DNA from: Prostheceraeus crozeri
Lineage: Eukaryota > Platyhelminthes > Polycladida > Euryleptidae
Assembly: GCA_907163375.1 (NCBI GenBank)
Contig: CAJQUW010014752.1
Span: 53,477 to 117,476 of the forward strand
Reading direction: 5' to 3'
Length of the DNA stretch: 64,000 bases
Positions 19,742 to 31,929 of the stretch are shown piece by piece (the first letter of the stretch is position 1; every line of letters starts with the position of its first letter). The position numbers and the translations under genes were made by a program. The notes below the pieces were generated by a model, which worked only from the letters and a program-made list of their open reading frames with translations, made no database searches and was not told where the DNA came from.

Positions 19742-21380
19742 GCTATAACAGATCCGTGCACTTTTGTAATGGTGCACAAAATACATTTGATATTTGGAAT
19801 TATTTGATATCGTTTTTCTGATAAACAGCCAAGTATTTATGGCATGTGGAGATGGTATAGGACAAAGTAGCCCTCAGCACAGGTAAAATCAATTTGAATA
19901 AATTTAAAAAAAGTACACATGTAAGCTTATATTTTACATGTACACTTAGACATATGTCTCAACATCTTAACATTAAAAATAATCATCTTTCACAAGAAAA
20001 ATGGCACTTTCTGCATATGAGATGTCAAACCTTCCGTTGAATAGGTATAACGTTGATTTTGTGCATTTTGCGATGGCAATGCTTCACTTGTAACGATAGC
20101 GTTTGATCTTGAAGCGACATTTTTTCTCTTGAAACGACTTTCTTGTTGTTGCAATGACTAGTCAGGTTCTTGACCGAGCAAAGCTATAGAATTTTCTCTT
20201 ACATAGAGTAGTTCACTCGATGAACATCTTTCTGATCGCGAACTTGTCATGAAATGGTATCTGAATGATGACATTTTCTACTTTTTTGTGCAATTTCTTT
20301 TGTTATTTTGCCTCATCGTGTCGCTGTACATTACTTGCAGCATTCTTCTACTTTGTTGTCCCGGAGTTTTGACAAAAGTATTGCTCTTGGAGATCTTTGA
20401 GGTTCTTTTCACTCTCTTGATGACTTAATTGACCGATTTTGGTATTTGACAGACATCTGATACTTGATCATTAACCATTCACACACTCATTATTTTCCTG
20501 CAATTGGTCCATTCGTTGACATTCCTTATTTTTCCTAGAAGCGTTGAAGAAATTCACTTCCTTCCGATTACATCATTTCTCTTGCTAGACTATACTCTAT
20601 CCTATTTTCACTATAGTAGGCCCATTCCTTATTGCCTCGCTTTGAATCTCGATATCAAGGTTTTCCCTTAGATAATGTTAGAGATAAGAATAGCAATCTA
20701 AATATAGTCAGTCAACTCCTGTGGGAGCAATACCTGTAACTGAAAGTAGGTTTCTAAGATTTTCAATAAAGCGAGCGCTCGGAATTCTAATCCAATATGA
20801 CAATTTATAAAATCAATTATTCGGAGAATTGATTGTAGTACTAACTAGATTGCATTGCTAAAACTCGCTTTATACCCGAAGCATCAACTTTCTATGTGGT
20901 TTTGCTAACTCTATAGATAAACTGGAAGTATTTTAAGCGCAACGGACGCTCGCAACTTAATTACCATTTCAGATGACAGTCTTATGAATTGCATGATAGA
21001 CACGCAAAATCAAACTTCACGACTGAAAATATATTACATGTATATTTGAAGAGTGCAAAGGAATATTTAGATATACATTGAATGTCCATATTTCAAATGA
21101 TAATAAAATTCTATTATTTTTTCACAATTGTGGACCAGTTTTTACTATAACACCAAAATTTCCTCTCTATTCAAATAAAGCGTTTGTAGATTCAGTTCAT
21201 CATCAATTTCTAGTGATTTTGGGTATTGTTCGACATAATTGATGATGAAATCATCAACGTCGAGGTTGATGCTTACGTGGAATTGCCCATCTAATTAGTG
21301 TTATTCTTAGAAATCCAGACCATAAAGAAGCTTTCTTAGAGCCTAAAACCAACTCTCTAGCCGATGTCTTACTAACTATA
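19742..21380. other. Gene-free AT-rich DNA
   Basis: About 1.6 kb with no open frame of note, no clear terminal repeats and no RNA gene. I see nothing that can be annotated. Confidence 0.5.
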
Positions 21381-21914
21381 TTAATTGTTAATTAGGGGGC
21401 TGCATGAACTACACTGTACCCAGTCTTCTGTATGGGAACAACAATATTCGGCATTACAAAACAAACAGTTCTCATTATTCACAGCTAGAGGCATTACCTC
21501 ATTATCATCACCTGTGTTTTTCTTCTTCTTTGCACGATCACTAGAAGACCTTCTGGCCTTCTCCTTGACTGGAAGGTTGGAAGGTTTGGAAGATGGAGAT
21601 TTTGACCTATTCTCTTTCTCGAGCAAGATGGCCTTGTTGGGAGATGACGTAAACGAGACTGACTTACCAGCCTTGCGCTTACGCCTACGTCTTTCTGAAT
21701 TGGAACCATTGGAATGCTTCGGCAGAGGCATAATTTGCAACAGCAGCTGTTCGGCAGATAATTCTGGGCCATTGCACATCTGCAGTCTAGTCTGAGATAG
21801 CCCGGCTTCCTGGAGATCAGTCAGAGATGGCTCAGGTAGTTGCAAGGCCATAATATTTCCTACTATATTGTTGCAATATGAGAAAAATGTATGCTCGAAA
21901 GCTATGATCGTCAA
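21381..21914 (-). pseudogene. C-terminal fragment resembling a pogo/CENP-B-type transposase
   Basis: A 177-residue frame (first ATG at 21851). It has a Ser/Lys/Arg-rich linker with a basic run (ERRRRKRKAG) and a second basic run (RAKKKK). It ends in CLFCNAEY...W-V-QCSSC, the CxxC...W(V/I)xCxxC zinc-ribbon that closes many invertebrate pogo/jerky-type DDE_1 transposases. The DDE domain itself is absent and the C-terminal H/C pair is not reached. It could instead be an exon of a host gene derived from such a transposase, but no splice-supported neighbours were found. Confidence 0.45.
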
Positions 21915-21937
21915 TGATATCTTTGTATTTTTAAAAT

Positions 21938-22556
21938 GATATAAAATGATATCATTTTATTTTTTTATAATCAAAGTATACCATCTTTTAGTGAAATATG
22001 CGTAGGCCAACAGCATAAATAGATCTAGTCATGCGAAATTTTCGATTTACACTGCAACCATAATGCTTTTACTACTCTTTGCAATGAAATTAAAATTAGA
22101 TTGCATGCGGCCTCGATATGTTCCAAATAATGGAAGACCGAAGAAAGCAGTTTAGTCATACATAGCTTCTTATATAATCTAAACTTAGGCCCATACATTA
22201 GACATCGCAAGTTTTGATTTAAGCTTTATACACGAATTAGAAATATGCCCACAATATGCATTTGATTATGCCAACAGTATCTTAAATACGAAAAAAGGGC
22301 TAAAAATATTTAAATTTCTGCCAAGACTTCAAAAACATCAAGACAGTGTTATTAATGAGTTGTTTGACAATTTGTGTGATAGACAGACTGACAGACAGTA
22401 GCCTGTTGATTTTCGCTACATGAATCAACCAGTGGGAAGGACATGAGTAGAACAAACGAAGAAGACTAAATTTGCCTCAATACAAAATGCGAAGAATTTT
22501 TGATGATTTATCATTTTATATCATTTTTCCTTAGAATAAAATGATATCATTTTATC
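21938..22556. repeat. Interval flanked by ATGATATCAT palindromes
   Basis: AAAATGATATCATTTTA occurs near 21948-21964 and again near 22533-22549, each next to a further ATGATATAAAATGAT-like half-site. The arrangement resembles the ends of a small palindromic element of about 620 bp, with no coding capacity. Target duplication not evident. Confidence 0.3.
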
Positions 22557-23603
22557 ATTGTTGATCTTTGCTCGAAAGTGTCTTGTTTGATGCCACAGTG
22601 ATCAAAGTTGTCTCCTTGCACTAGTGAATTGACCAAAGTAATGGCTAGATTACATCTAGAGAAAAATCAGTAGAATAATGCTAATTAGATTGAACAGCTT
22701 TGTAGTTCGCACAAAATGTGCCCAGTGCGGGAACTCATTAGACACGCCAAATATTTTAACCAATGATTTGCCAGAATTTGAAGTGAAGTGCAAAGTGAGT
22801 TAGACGCCATTATTCATTTTAAATGACTTCTTAGAGCGCTGCCGTGACACTTGTCGTGTTGTTTTGAAAAAGAAAAGACTGATGGAATGTGGATTAATTG
22901 AAGTAACACAAAACATAAACTTCGAGAGTCATAACAAGCGAAGAAGGAATTCTAACAGAACTTCATGAAAAATGAATACTCCCACAATATTCTAGCATAT
23001 TTTGCGATTTTTTTCATCATCGGTCTCGTTCAAATATAGAAGCCTTGTTATTCCACTCGATATTTATTTCTTTAAAATTGGTTTCTCTATGAGCCACCAT
23101 GACACAGTTTCAACGTGAGTATCTACTTCATGAATTCTTATTATACCCAAGAGAAATAGACAAATGATGTTTGACGCATTCACCATGAGAGAACTAACTT
23201 ATTCAAAATGATTTACACAACTTATCAATTTGATAATTGCACATTCAATGGAAGTACAAGGACTGCATATCGATGGCTTGATTCTAGAAGGGCGGAAGTG
23301 CATTTTCATGAATTTCTCAGTGCATCTGAAAAACAGATGCAATGTCATCATTATGATTGCACTTAAAAGTGCTTATTTGATGTTTTGATGATGTTTGATC
23401 CTCTAATCAAATCACGATGCTATCATTATAAAAAAGCAAGCATGCAATTCTAGATACTTTGTAAGAGATTGTATGCTAAAAATGAAGCTACACACCTTTT
23501 CGCATGAGCTTGCTCAACACATAACTAAAAGACAAGTGTGTTAGTGGAATCACTCAGCGGAATCATTTTTATCTTTTAACTTGTTTTTATCAACAACAAC
23601 TGT
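22557..23603. other. Gene-free AT-rich DNA
   Basis: No coding region, RNA gene or element end recognised in this stretch. Confidence 0.5.
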
Positions 23604-23722
23604 GAATTTGTGGAATCTGAGCCATAATTCATGACAAGGAGACTGAAATTAATAAAATAATAGTTGTTTCGAATAGAATCTCGCTGTAATAAATAATGTT
23701 TCCGCCAAATTCACACACACAT
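23604..23722. repeat. Dispersed repeat family R1, copy 1
   Basis: About 120 bp, from GAATTTGTGGAATCT through GGAGACTGAAATT and GAATAGAATCTCG to a TCACACAC end. It matches 53308-53427 in the same orientation at roughly 80 percent by eye. No coding capacity; family not recognised. Confidence 0.65.
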
Positions 23723-23955
23723 AGATAAAAGGTGTATCTTATAGAATGCTTTCTGTAGTCCCTAATTTGCTTGAAAAGTTAATGTTTGATATATAATAAT
23801 ATTTTATCTCTATACTTCATAAAAGAAGCTTTCCGATCCGAGTTCATGTTGCAAGTAAGGCGTCTTTCATATGAAATTCAATAAAATCGACAAATTTGGA
23901 TAATTTCACAAAAACAGTAGGCTATCATAGAGTAAGTATAGAATGGTAACTCTGC

Positions 23956-25538
23956 CACGGTGTGTTTTTTAGGGGTTATACCTCAAATTGAAAATAATCT
24001 GTCGAGCCCTTTTCTTTCAGCAGCTGGTTTCCACTTTTTCGCTTTTTTGCATAATTGTCATAGCACGCTTTCCTCGAAATTATATGACCTTGTCCATATC
24101 TCTGACATAAATAGTTGCTGAAATATCAAATATGTAGCTAGTTATTGATGATCTTACAATGAAGGGAACCATATTTGACACTAGGATTCATTGTTCGATT
24201 GCTATGATCTCCGCTTTGGTTTAGTTTCGTGATAAATGCCGAAAAAATCATATTGAATATTTTTGTGCTTCGCAAATGCTTGGATTAGGTCTTTTCAGCG
24301 AGGAGGCAAGTGAAGCAGTTCATCACAATTTTTCCATAACGTGGCAAAATTTCAAAGTATCTTCGATGGACAATCCAGAATACCATAAGAAGCTCTTAAA
24401 AGCTGTGTGCACTTACAACAATCATCATATATTACTGCTTTTCTTTATTCTTGAAGTGATTGTCCTATATGTGTGCGGTAGTTCATATGAGCATATCGGC
24501 TTACTGTCATTCTAATTTTGATTATTCGCTATACTCGTATTTGGTCATAATCTTGTCATTATTGCTATATAGACATGTTAATATTAGGGGAATTTTTTTC
24601 AACCGCGTTTTTTCAAGGTGAGCGATTATCATGGAAACATAAGCCATTCATTAGCTTTTAGCAGCACAACACAGTGACTACTAATCTTATAGGGTTCTAG
24701 CATTCAGTTTTGTCGATGAAATACGAGGCATAAAGCAACGCAAACTAAAAGTTTCAAAATGGAAAAGGTGTTAGAATGCCATCATCAAATTAGTGTTTTT
24801 ATCTAAACTTCCAATTGTTTTTTCATAGAGTAGATACGATGCAAGCATTAATTAGCCTACAGAATTGATTAGGCATGCATGCAAAAAGTAAAACAGCTTC
24901 AATATCATCAGTATAGCTTACCAGATAAAAATACATTTATCTGATCTCTATAATCATATAAGCAACTGTATGCATTTCAGCAACTATCTAGAGTTTTCTC
25001 AGAGATATGGACAAGGTCATATTATAATTTCGAGGAAAGCGTGCTATGACAATTATGCAAAGAAGCGAAAAAGTGGAAACCAGCTGCTGAAAGAAAAGGG
25101 CTCGACAGATTATTTTCAATTTGCATTTAAAGTATTTCCTAGGACATGTGAAGCAATCTGCATTTGGTTTGTAGAGTGGGCACATTACTTCAAGGAAAAT
25201 GTATTAGAACAATTATGTGGAAAAGCAAAAAAAGTGCAAAAAAGCTGCTGAAAGAAAAGGGCTCGACGGACATTTTTCAAATTTACTTTTTTATACTTCC
25301 TATAACATATTAAGCAATCTCCATTTAGTTTCTAGAGTGGGAACATAATTTCAAGGAAGGTCTATTATAACATGAAAGCAAAAAAAGCAAAAAAGTGTAA
25401 AAAAGCTGCAGAAAGAAAAGGGCTTGATAGATTTTTTTCAAATTTTTTTTACACTTCCTAGGACATGTGGAACAACCTCCATTTGGCTTCCAGAGTGGGC
25501 ATGAAACTTGAGGTATAACCCCTAAAAAACACACCGTG
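23956..25538. mobile_element. Non-autonomous CMC/Chapaev-type DNA transposon, 1583 bp
   Basis: Perfect terminal inverted repeats: CACGGTGTGTTTTTTAGGGG at 23956 continues to about 31 bp and is mirrored by the end at 25538. The 4-bp sequence CTGC flanks both ends (23952-23955 and 25539-25542), consistent with a target duplication. CAC...GTG termini with a 4-bp duplication fit the Chapaev branch of CACTA-Mirage-Chapaev elements (family knowledge). The left end carries one unit of an internal repeat in inverted orientation; the right end carries three in tandem. No transposase is encoded; open frames at 24276 and 24970 have no homology I recognise. Confidence 0.8.
25083..25480. repeat. Three 161-bp subterminal tandem units in the CMC element
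   Basis: GCTGCTGAAAGAAAAGGGCT (or a close variant) recurs at 25083, 25244 and 25405, exactly 161 bp apart. The inverse of the same unit lies at the left end (about 23990-24110). Likely transposase-binding or amplification-derived subterminal repeats. Confidence 0.8.
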
Positions 25539-25542
25539 CTGC

Positions 25543-26084
25543 ATTCATTAAATCCCCGATGTGTAGGCTATACATTTTCGATTTTATTAAATGAACTCGA
25601 GGTGGATGCAGTCAGGTATTGCTATCAAATGCAAGATATGCAAAGTTTTGAAGTTTTGAAGAAATTACCACGGAATTGACTGATCATGATAGTAATACAG
25701 AAGGAATGATTGTATTTTACAGATCCTGCGTGTCATGACAGCCTTGCAGATGAAATGTTTGTTAAATAAGCAATTCGATGAGTTCCTATGCTTTCATGCT
25801 CAACCTCAAGAGTGTTTTCTTTAAGCGTGATCATATCACAAGGAACCTGCCACTGGTAGAACAGAATAACTTAATCAAAGACAATGATTTCAATTAACTT
25901 TAAAAGATGCAAATAGGACCACATCAATATTCAGATTCAAGAAATGAAACATAAATTTAGTGAATCATAAAATCATACCAATGAAAATGGAATTAAAAAC
26001 TTGAAATTTTAGCCAAGAAAGCACGAATAAGATCGCGACTTTTTCATGAAGACTTTCATTATAATACGGTTCATAAAATACCCT
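25543..26084. other. Gene-free AT-rich DNA
   Basis: Nothing annotatable recognised. Confidence 0.5.
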
Positions 26085-26360
26085 TGATAATCAGCTTAAT
26101 TTCCGCTTAGTTAGGATGGCTATTAGCAAATATTCATTCCTTTTGATGCTTTTTTTTCATGCTACATATATATGAGAGTCATCTCGGTGGTATATAAATT
26201 GGCAAAAATTTAGCTTTTTCAAAACTGCTCAAATAATTTTTTGGAACGCAGGAACGTAATCTCGGCAAAAGACTGAATATTTTGATGTAAAAGTTTTCAA
26301 TGTATACAGATACTTTGTTGAGTCGACACTCTACCCATATATACTTACTCTATGAACAGT
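26085..26360. repeat. Dispersed repeat family R2, copy 1
   Basis: About 275 bp sharing TTGATAATCA, TCCGCTTA, GCAAAAATTT, GTAATCTCG, TTGAGT.GACACT and TACTTGCTCTA-type blocks, in order, with 35750-36015. Divergence is high (perhaps 65-70 percent identity), so it is old. Not coding. Confidence 0.5.
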
Positions 26361-26929
26361 ATTAAAACAGTTCTGAGCAATGCGAATCGATTTAAAGATA
26401 TCTACGATATATTTACAAGAACATTTTTATCACACTTTTAATGCAAGCTGCCAATGCAGTAGGTAATTATAGCGGCATTGATCCATTTCTGGTATTTGGC
26501 TTGTAGGAAATAAGCCTTGCTGTTGTTTTGATTGTTTTTATTTCATGTAGGCTTTCTCCAACATCGTCCTTGTCAAAAGTGAAAGTGGCTTTTGTACATG
26601 TAATGTACATGCATAAGTCAAAATATAAAAACACTTCAAAGTCAAAGAGATACATGTAGATATAGAAAACAAGATGCTCGGATCCAACGAGCGCCGTTTT
26701 CCACTGCTGGAATTGATCGAGCAGTGGCAAGAGAGAAAGGGAGAAATTTAGAGCTATTCAAAATAATCAGAAACTACATAAATCAGGTCAAGTTGCACAA
26801 GCTATTTACAAGTGAAGTTGACAAAACTGCGAAACTGATCTGTGTACGCTTCGTGGATGAAAATTCAACAAGAATTCGATTGCTTGTGAACGGGTGTGCA
26901 GTGATGTCAAAAAGAGGATGATCGAGAGC
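26361..26929. other. Gene-free DNA upstream of the LINE
   Basis: Small open frames at 26467-26730 (minus) and 26724-26921 (plus) have no recognisable domain and are not called. Confidence 0.4.
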
Positions 26930-27075
26930 ATGGCATTTCTCACAAAACTTTATCTTTTCGATCATCAGCCGGCTTGGTGAACGGTCGGTTTCAGCGCCGC
27001 CTGCAGCTTGTGTGCAGTGCGAGTCGTTTGCCGTGATCGATTGATTCTTGCGCTGACTGACTTTTACTGTCTTCT

Positions 27076-27747
27076 ATGGCGGCTACACTACGCTATTCTA
27101 CCACAACGTTGACAATTTTACGAGACCTATCCTGCTTATGTCTGAGGAGATCGTTGAGGCGGAAGCTGTTTTATTTTGGAATCCTGCGTCGGGATGGTGT
27201 AATATGCATACATCCCAAGACAATTCCAGTCAGAATCTCCGCGAAGCGCAGATGTGGTAATCAGCAACAAAGAAACGCAAATGGACAGCGTTGTCTCGTG
27301 CAGATTCCATCTTCTAATGCTCGGAAGTATCAGAGGAAAAATGCTTCTACGTTCCCTTCCTTTATTCTGAGTAATGTGAGATGCATTCGGAACAAGATCG
27401 ACGAGATTTCTCTGCGTTTACAAGACAGCCCCTCAAGTATTTCGGTCTTCTGTGAGACGTGGCTCAGTGATGATATTCCTGATGAGGCCATCTCCATTCC
27501 TACATACAATGTGATTAGAAAAGATAGAGACATGAATGGTGGAGGAATCGTCGCGTACATCCCTCAACGATTCGACTTCCATTTAATCGACGAAATCACT
27601 GTGCCTTCCCTGAGTTCTTGCCAGTCGGAATTCCTCCCTTTTGTGATACCGAGGCTTCACTTACTGGTTATCGCTCTTTACCACCCATATTGGGATAATA
27701 GACTAAGACACGAAGAAGCCATTTCATTGCATAATGGATTTAGTTGA
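27076..27747 (+). pseudogene. LINE ORF, N-terminal and first endonuclease part
   Basis: 223 residues: basic Arg/Lys-rich start, then the front half of the APE-type endonuclease (N-V-R-x-I-R-N-K, CETW). The frame is lost at the overlap with the next frame at 27734. Confidence 0.75.
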
Positions 27748-29935
27748 TTATTCTCTCACTCAACGGCTTGAGCCTTCACGCGCTCGTATTATCATCTGTG
27801 GGGATTTCAATGGTCTTCGCTTATTCAGTGATGATATCTCACATGTCACTAATCTAAATCAAATAGTGAGTTTTCCTACACGTGGGGATAATACTTTGGA
27901 CCTGATATTTACAAACATCACGAGTCCCCAGAGTCCTGTTTGTATGGCACCAATTGGAAAATCTGACCACGTTTGTATATCCTGGAGTCCGATCCCTCCT
28001 GATAGACCGAACAATCCGGCTAAGACCAAAGTACGTCAGTATTCTAAAGATTCGATTGCATCCTTTCATAGATATATTGACAATGTGGATTGGTTGTCTT
28101 TTATTAATCATGTGAGCGACTTGGACGAAGCTTTCCAGCTGCTTTTGGATACTTTGCGTTCTCTTTATGATATTTTCTTTCCGCTAAAGACCATTCGAAT
28201 ACGAACTACCGACAAACCTTGGGTTCGTCCATCATTGAAATTGCTAATTGATGAACGGGATCGAGCCTTCTCTCGCGGTCATAGAGCAAAATATTTGCTA
28301 CTCAGATCAAAAGTGGTACAACATATCAAATGGTTGAAAGCCAAATACTTTTATGATGTGACATCGTGCAACGATAAACGTAAGATATGGAGTAGCATAC
28401 GAACACTTTCCAGGAGTGAGCAGCGAAGCAATGCATTGAATTTTTCTCCTGAAGAATTTAGTCAATACTTCTCTTCCGTGTTTCAAACTGATGATCTTGC
28501 CGGTACTACTCCTTTGGTGAAAGCTACGAATTCCCTGCCGCGTACTGAAGACCTGATTAATGAATACGATGTTCATGTGATGCTTTCCTCATTGAAACGG
28601 AAGAGCTGTGGTCATGATGGATTGCCTTACTGGATTTTCCGCAACTCATCGTTCAGTTTAACCCCAGTCATTACCTACCTCTTTAATCGATCTCTTCTTG
28701 AATCCTATGTACCGCTTTGTTTCAAAGCAGCTATTGTTTCGCCAGTTCCTAAATATACACCTGCTGCGAGTGTAAGTGCTTATCGTCCGATATCACTGCT
28801 ACCTATTTTTTCCAAAGTATTTGAACGCCTTATGTTAAAGCTTTTTATCCTCCCTTTTGTCAGACCGAAATTAAAAACCCTTCAATTCGCTTATTTGCCA
28901 GGCCCTGGATCCGGGACATGTTGCTCTGTGACGTTATTGTATAATCGTATTTTGTCTCATTTAGATAAACCCGGGGCTGTGAGAATATTGTCGATAGATT
29001 TCTCAAAGGCATTCGACAAGATATTGCATTCCTCTATTTTGCGTACTGCAGCGAATTTTGAGTTACTGTCTTTCCTCATTTTGTGGCTTTCCAGTTATTT
29101 ATGTAACCGTATTTAGTCTGTCAGAGTCCAGGATGCCTACTCTGACTAGGTGCATGCACGCAGTGGTGTGCCTCAGGGGAGTGTCCTGGGGCCCGCCCTC
29201 TTTTGTATGATCATTGATAGTCTCTCTTGCGTCTGTGAAAACTCAATTTGTGCTAAATATGCTAACGATGTGACATTTTTGCACTTTGTTCGTCTTCCAT
29301 CGGACGACAGACTACAGGATGAGTGGGACAATGTTATGGCTTGGTCCAACGCACACAGGCTCCCGATCAATGAAACAAAGTCTTGTGTCATGAACATTAT
29401 TACGAAGTCTACCTTGTCTTTATCAAATGTACAGCATGCTGATGGTTTTTTAAAATCTGTTGAAGATGTCATGATTTTGGGCGTTAAGTTTGCATCCAAC
29501 TTGAAATGGAATGAACATTTTGACTATATTGTCAGAAGGGCGTCAAGACGCATGTACCTGATGTACAATTTAGTCAGGTCTGGTTGCCCAAGCGAGCTCT
29601 TGTGGCAAGCCTATATTTTTTATATTCGCTCGATTTTATTGTACAATTATCCAGTTTTTTGCAATGCTCCACTGTATCTAAACAACAAGCTTTTGCGCAT
29701 TGAGAAGCGCATTTTGCGTCTCACTGGTGTCACCCCGAAGTCTGACATTTTTAAGGCTGCTGATGTTATCTGTAGGCGTCTTTTTGCTAATGTCGAAAGA
29801 AATCGGCAGCACCCTTTACGTGTGATATTTTCAGATAGATGCAGAAAGTCTCGTAATTGTTCTAGTTTACAGCCTCCTTTTGCACGCACTAGTCGTTTTA
29901 GCAACTCTTTTATAAAATTTGCACGTCCTATGTAG
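27734..29935 (+). pseudogene. LINE ORF, endonuclease end plus reverse transcriptase
   Basis: One reading frame interrupted by two stop codons (TAG at 29114-29116 and another before 29150). It carries GDFN and SDH endonuclease motifs, RT blocks from KRKSCGHDGLP (about 28600) through SGVPQGSVLGP (29160), and the degenerate catalytic box KYANDVTF (about 29258), where Asn replaces the first catalytic Asp. It ends with a typical LINE C-terminus at 29935. Confidence 0.85.
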
Positions 29936-30324
29936 CTTACATGTTCACCTTTTATCTAATTATTTTCTTTTTTTTCATGTACCATATTGTCACGAGTTCA
30001 CCGAATTGTCCTCATTGTGAACCAATAAAGATGCTTTGACTTTAAAACTTGTTGAAAAATCTTCGGCGACGATTATGAAAGTGTACTGGAGCAATTACAA
30101 TCTGACGTGCACATTATTACATTGCGACATTCAAAATTCAAAATGCCAAATAAAGGCAAACAATAGAGAAATATACTCTCAATATTGGCTGCAAAAACAC
30201 TCCACAATTCATCATGAATGAGTACATGTCTCAAACTCTCAAGGTATACAATTTACGTGAACATTTCAATTCTAACTCATGAAAATGAGCTGTTCACTTT
30301 AAGTTGCTAGTCTACGTCACACCT

Positions 30325-30470
30325 TTATTTGTTTAAAATTATTTTGGTCTTGTCCATATTTAACTTTAAATTGTTGACCTCAGCCTGGTATCTAAGGTAA
30401 TCAAATTCCGAATTCACAATATCAGAACAGTCGTTCGAAGACGACTTAAAAACGGGAACAATTTCACATA
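30325..30470 (-). pseudogene. Older LINE reverse-transcriptase fragment, downstream half
   Basis: Minus-strand frame following the mariner insertion: after the catalytic box the product continues as CEIVPVFKSS, then AEVNNLKLNMDKTKII and a stop at 30325, typical of the RT palm/thumb of LINEs. The upstream half lies at 31825-31923, on the other side of the mariner at 30471-31824. The frame is kept across the TA insertion site. Confidence 0.75.
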
Positions 30471-31824
30471 CTTCGGGTGTCCAATAAGTTTAGAGATTTT
30501 TTTCTATTAAGAACAAATTTATTTCCAATGATCAAAAAATATATTCATGAAGTTACATATGAACCTCATACATCAATCACAGCTTGGCAGTGATCCAGAA
30601 GTCGATGTACCTCATTGTGGAGGTCATCTTCGTTGAGTGACCGTGCCCACTGCAACGTGGCCTCTTTGACTTGGAGGTGGTCCACAAAAATTCGATTTTC
30701 CATGTCCCTCTTCAGCCAAGTGAACAGAAACCTGTCACAGAGGTTGAAGTCTGGACTGTAGGGTGGTTGGAAAAGAAGAGTGACATCTCGCTTCTCCATG
30801 TACTCACGTACCACAGCCGAAGTGTGGGGACGAGCATTGTCCCACTGCCAAAGCAGCTCGTTGAGTCGGATAGGCTTTGAACGAAGGGACCAGTGTGACG
30901 AACAAAGTCAATAATGCGCTGAGAATCAATCTCTCGAGGGGCAGTTGTGTCGAAACAAAAGCGCTTGTTTGGTGTGAAGGCAGCAAGAAGTGTTTTCTCG
31001 TTCGAAATGCTGGATTTGACCACCTGAAGTCGATCCTGCTCCTTCCTCAACCAGCATTTGTTGCGGGACTTCCGACACTCTCCTTTGAAACGTATCCACG
31101 TTTCATCTTGCACAGCGAGTTTATTGAACATGGTGTTTCGGCCTTCACGATGGAAAACTTTACGGAAGTTCTTCGCACAATTCACACGAAGTTCTTTGTG
31201 TTCATCTGAAAGCTCAAGTGGAACCCAAACAGAAGTCACACATCTCCTTTCAAGATTTTGTGCGCAGATGATTTGGGGACATCAAGCCATTCGGATATCT
31301 CTCTTGTCGATATTTTGGGGTCATCTTCGACTAACTCACGTACGGCATTCACCACTTCCGGTACTCGCACCAACGAAGGACGACCATTTCTGGCTGCATC
31401 TCCAAAAGTGAGACTCTGGCCTTGATGGTCCACCGATGGCTGAAAGTTAACCCACCGAAAAACAATTGCTCGGCTAGGGGCGTCTTCTCCATAAACCTGT
31501 TGGCGCTCCTCAAATATTCTTTGACCACTTATGTCTAATCTCCCTCGGGTGTAAGCATAAAATCGGTAGTGCTCTTTGTTGGCAGACATGTGTGGAAGAG
31601 AAAAAAATTTCAGTCTTCAACGTTGAATCTGACGACGCGTTGCACAAAGACAAGAAACATCTGCTCGGATAGCACTGAATGCTTAAAGCGTGCGTAATTT
31701 GGCTCGAAACGATATCGGAAAATCGATAGTACGCTAGTGCATAAATACTACGTTTTTATTGGTTGCTAATGCTCATGCAAAGAGAATTACACGCATAGTC
31801 TCAAAACTTATTGGACACCCGAAG
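30471..31824 (-). mobile_element. mariner (DD34D) transposon, 1354 bp, nested in a LINE fragment
   Basis: Terminal inverted repeats CTTCGGGTGTCCAATAAGTT at 30471 and its complement ending at 31824, flanked by TA on both sides (30469-30470 and 31825-31826). It encodes a mariner transposase on the minus strand. The insertion splits an older LINE reverse transcriptase. Confidence 0.92.
30566..31589 (-). pseudogene. mariner transposase, two frameshifts
   Basis: N-terminal frame (31236-31589) has the mariner HTH (REISEWLDVPKSSAHKIL, GRPSLV linker). The middle frame (30712-31239) has QDETWIRF with the first catalytic Asp. The last frame (30566-30814) has FQPPYSPDFNLCDRFLF, with the third Asp at CD. 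The second Asp lies in WDNARPHTS immediately before that frame's first Met. Spacing from second to third Asp is 34 residues (DD34D). Two frameshifts separate the three frames, so the copy is inactive. Confidence 0.85.
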
Positions 31825-31923
31825 TACATCGTCGGCATAGTGTACAATGTGAGCTGTGTCAGACAGTGGCAATAGATCATGACAATAATGTACACCAACA
31901 AGAAATGGACCGAAAGGTTGGTA
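31825..31923 (-). pseudogene. Older LINE reverse-transcriptase fragment, upstream half
   Basis: Minus-strand reading gives QPFGPFL...HDLLPLSDTAH followed by the catalytic box IVHYADDV right at the mariner insertion site. The QPFGPFL segment sits where LINEs have PQGS.LGP..F. Here YADD is intact. The fragment is too short to assign a clade. Confidence 0.75.
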
Positions 31924-31929
31924 GTTGCT

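Larger units (their letters stand above)
26930..30047 (+). mobile_element. Nearly full-length non-LTR retrotransposon (LINE), inactive
   Basis: About 3.1 kb. Starting at the ATG at 27076 there is a basic N-terminal region, then an APE-type endonuclease (SNVRCIRNK, FCETWL, GGGIVAYI, ICGDFN, KSDHVCISW), a reverse transcriptase (DGLPYWI, YRPISLLP, LSIDFSKAFDK, SGVPQGSVLGP) and a C-terminal region ending in PPFARTSRFSNSFIKFARP. The arrangement and tail fit CR1/Jockey-group LINEs; I do not assign a clade. Breaks: one frameshift near 27735 inside the endonuclease and two in-frame stops between 29116 and 29150. The catalytic YADD is YAND (near 29260). AATAAAGATG lies just before the 3' end near 30028. 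The 5' limit is approximate. Confidence 0.88.

Noticed and set aside
24970-25251. 93-residue frame in the CMC element
   Set aside because: It lies in the 161-bp subterminal repeats and reflects their A-rich composition.
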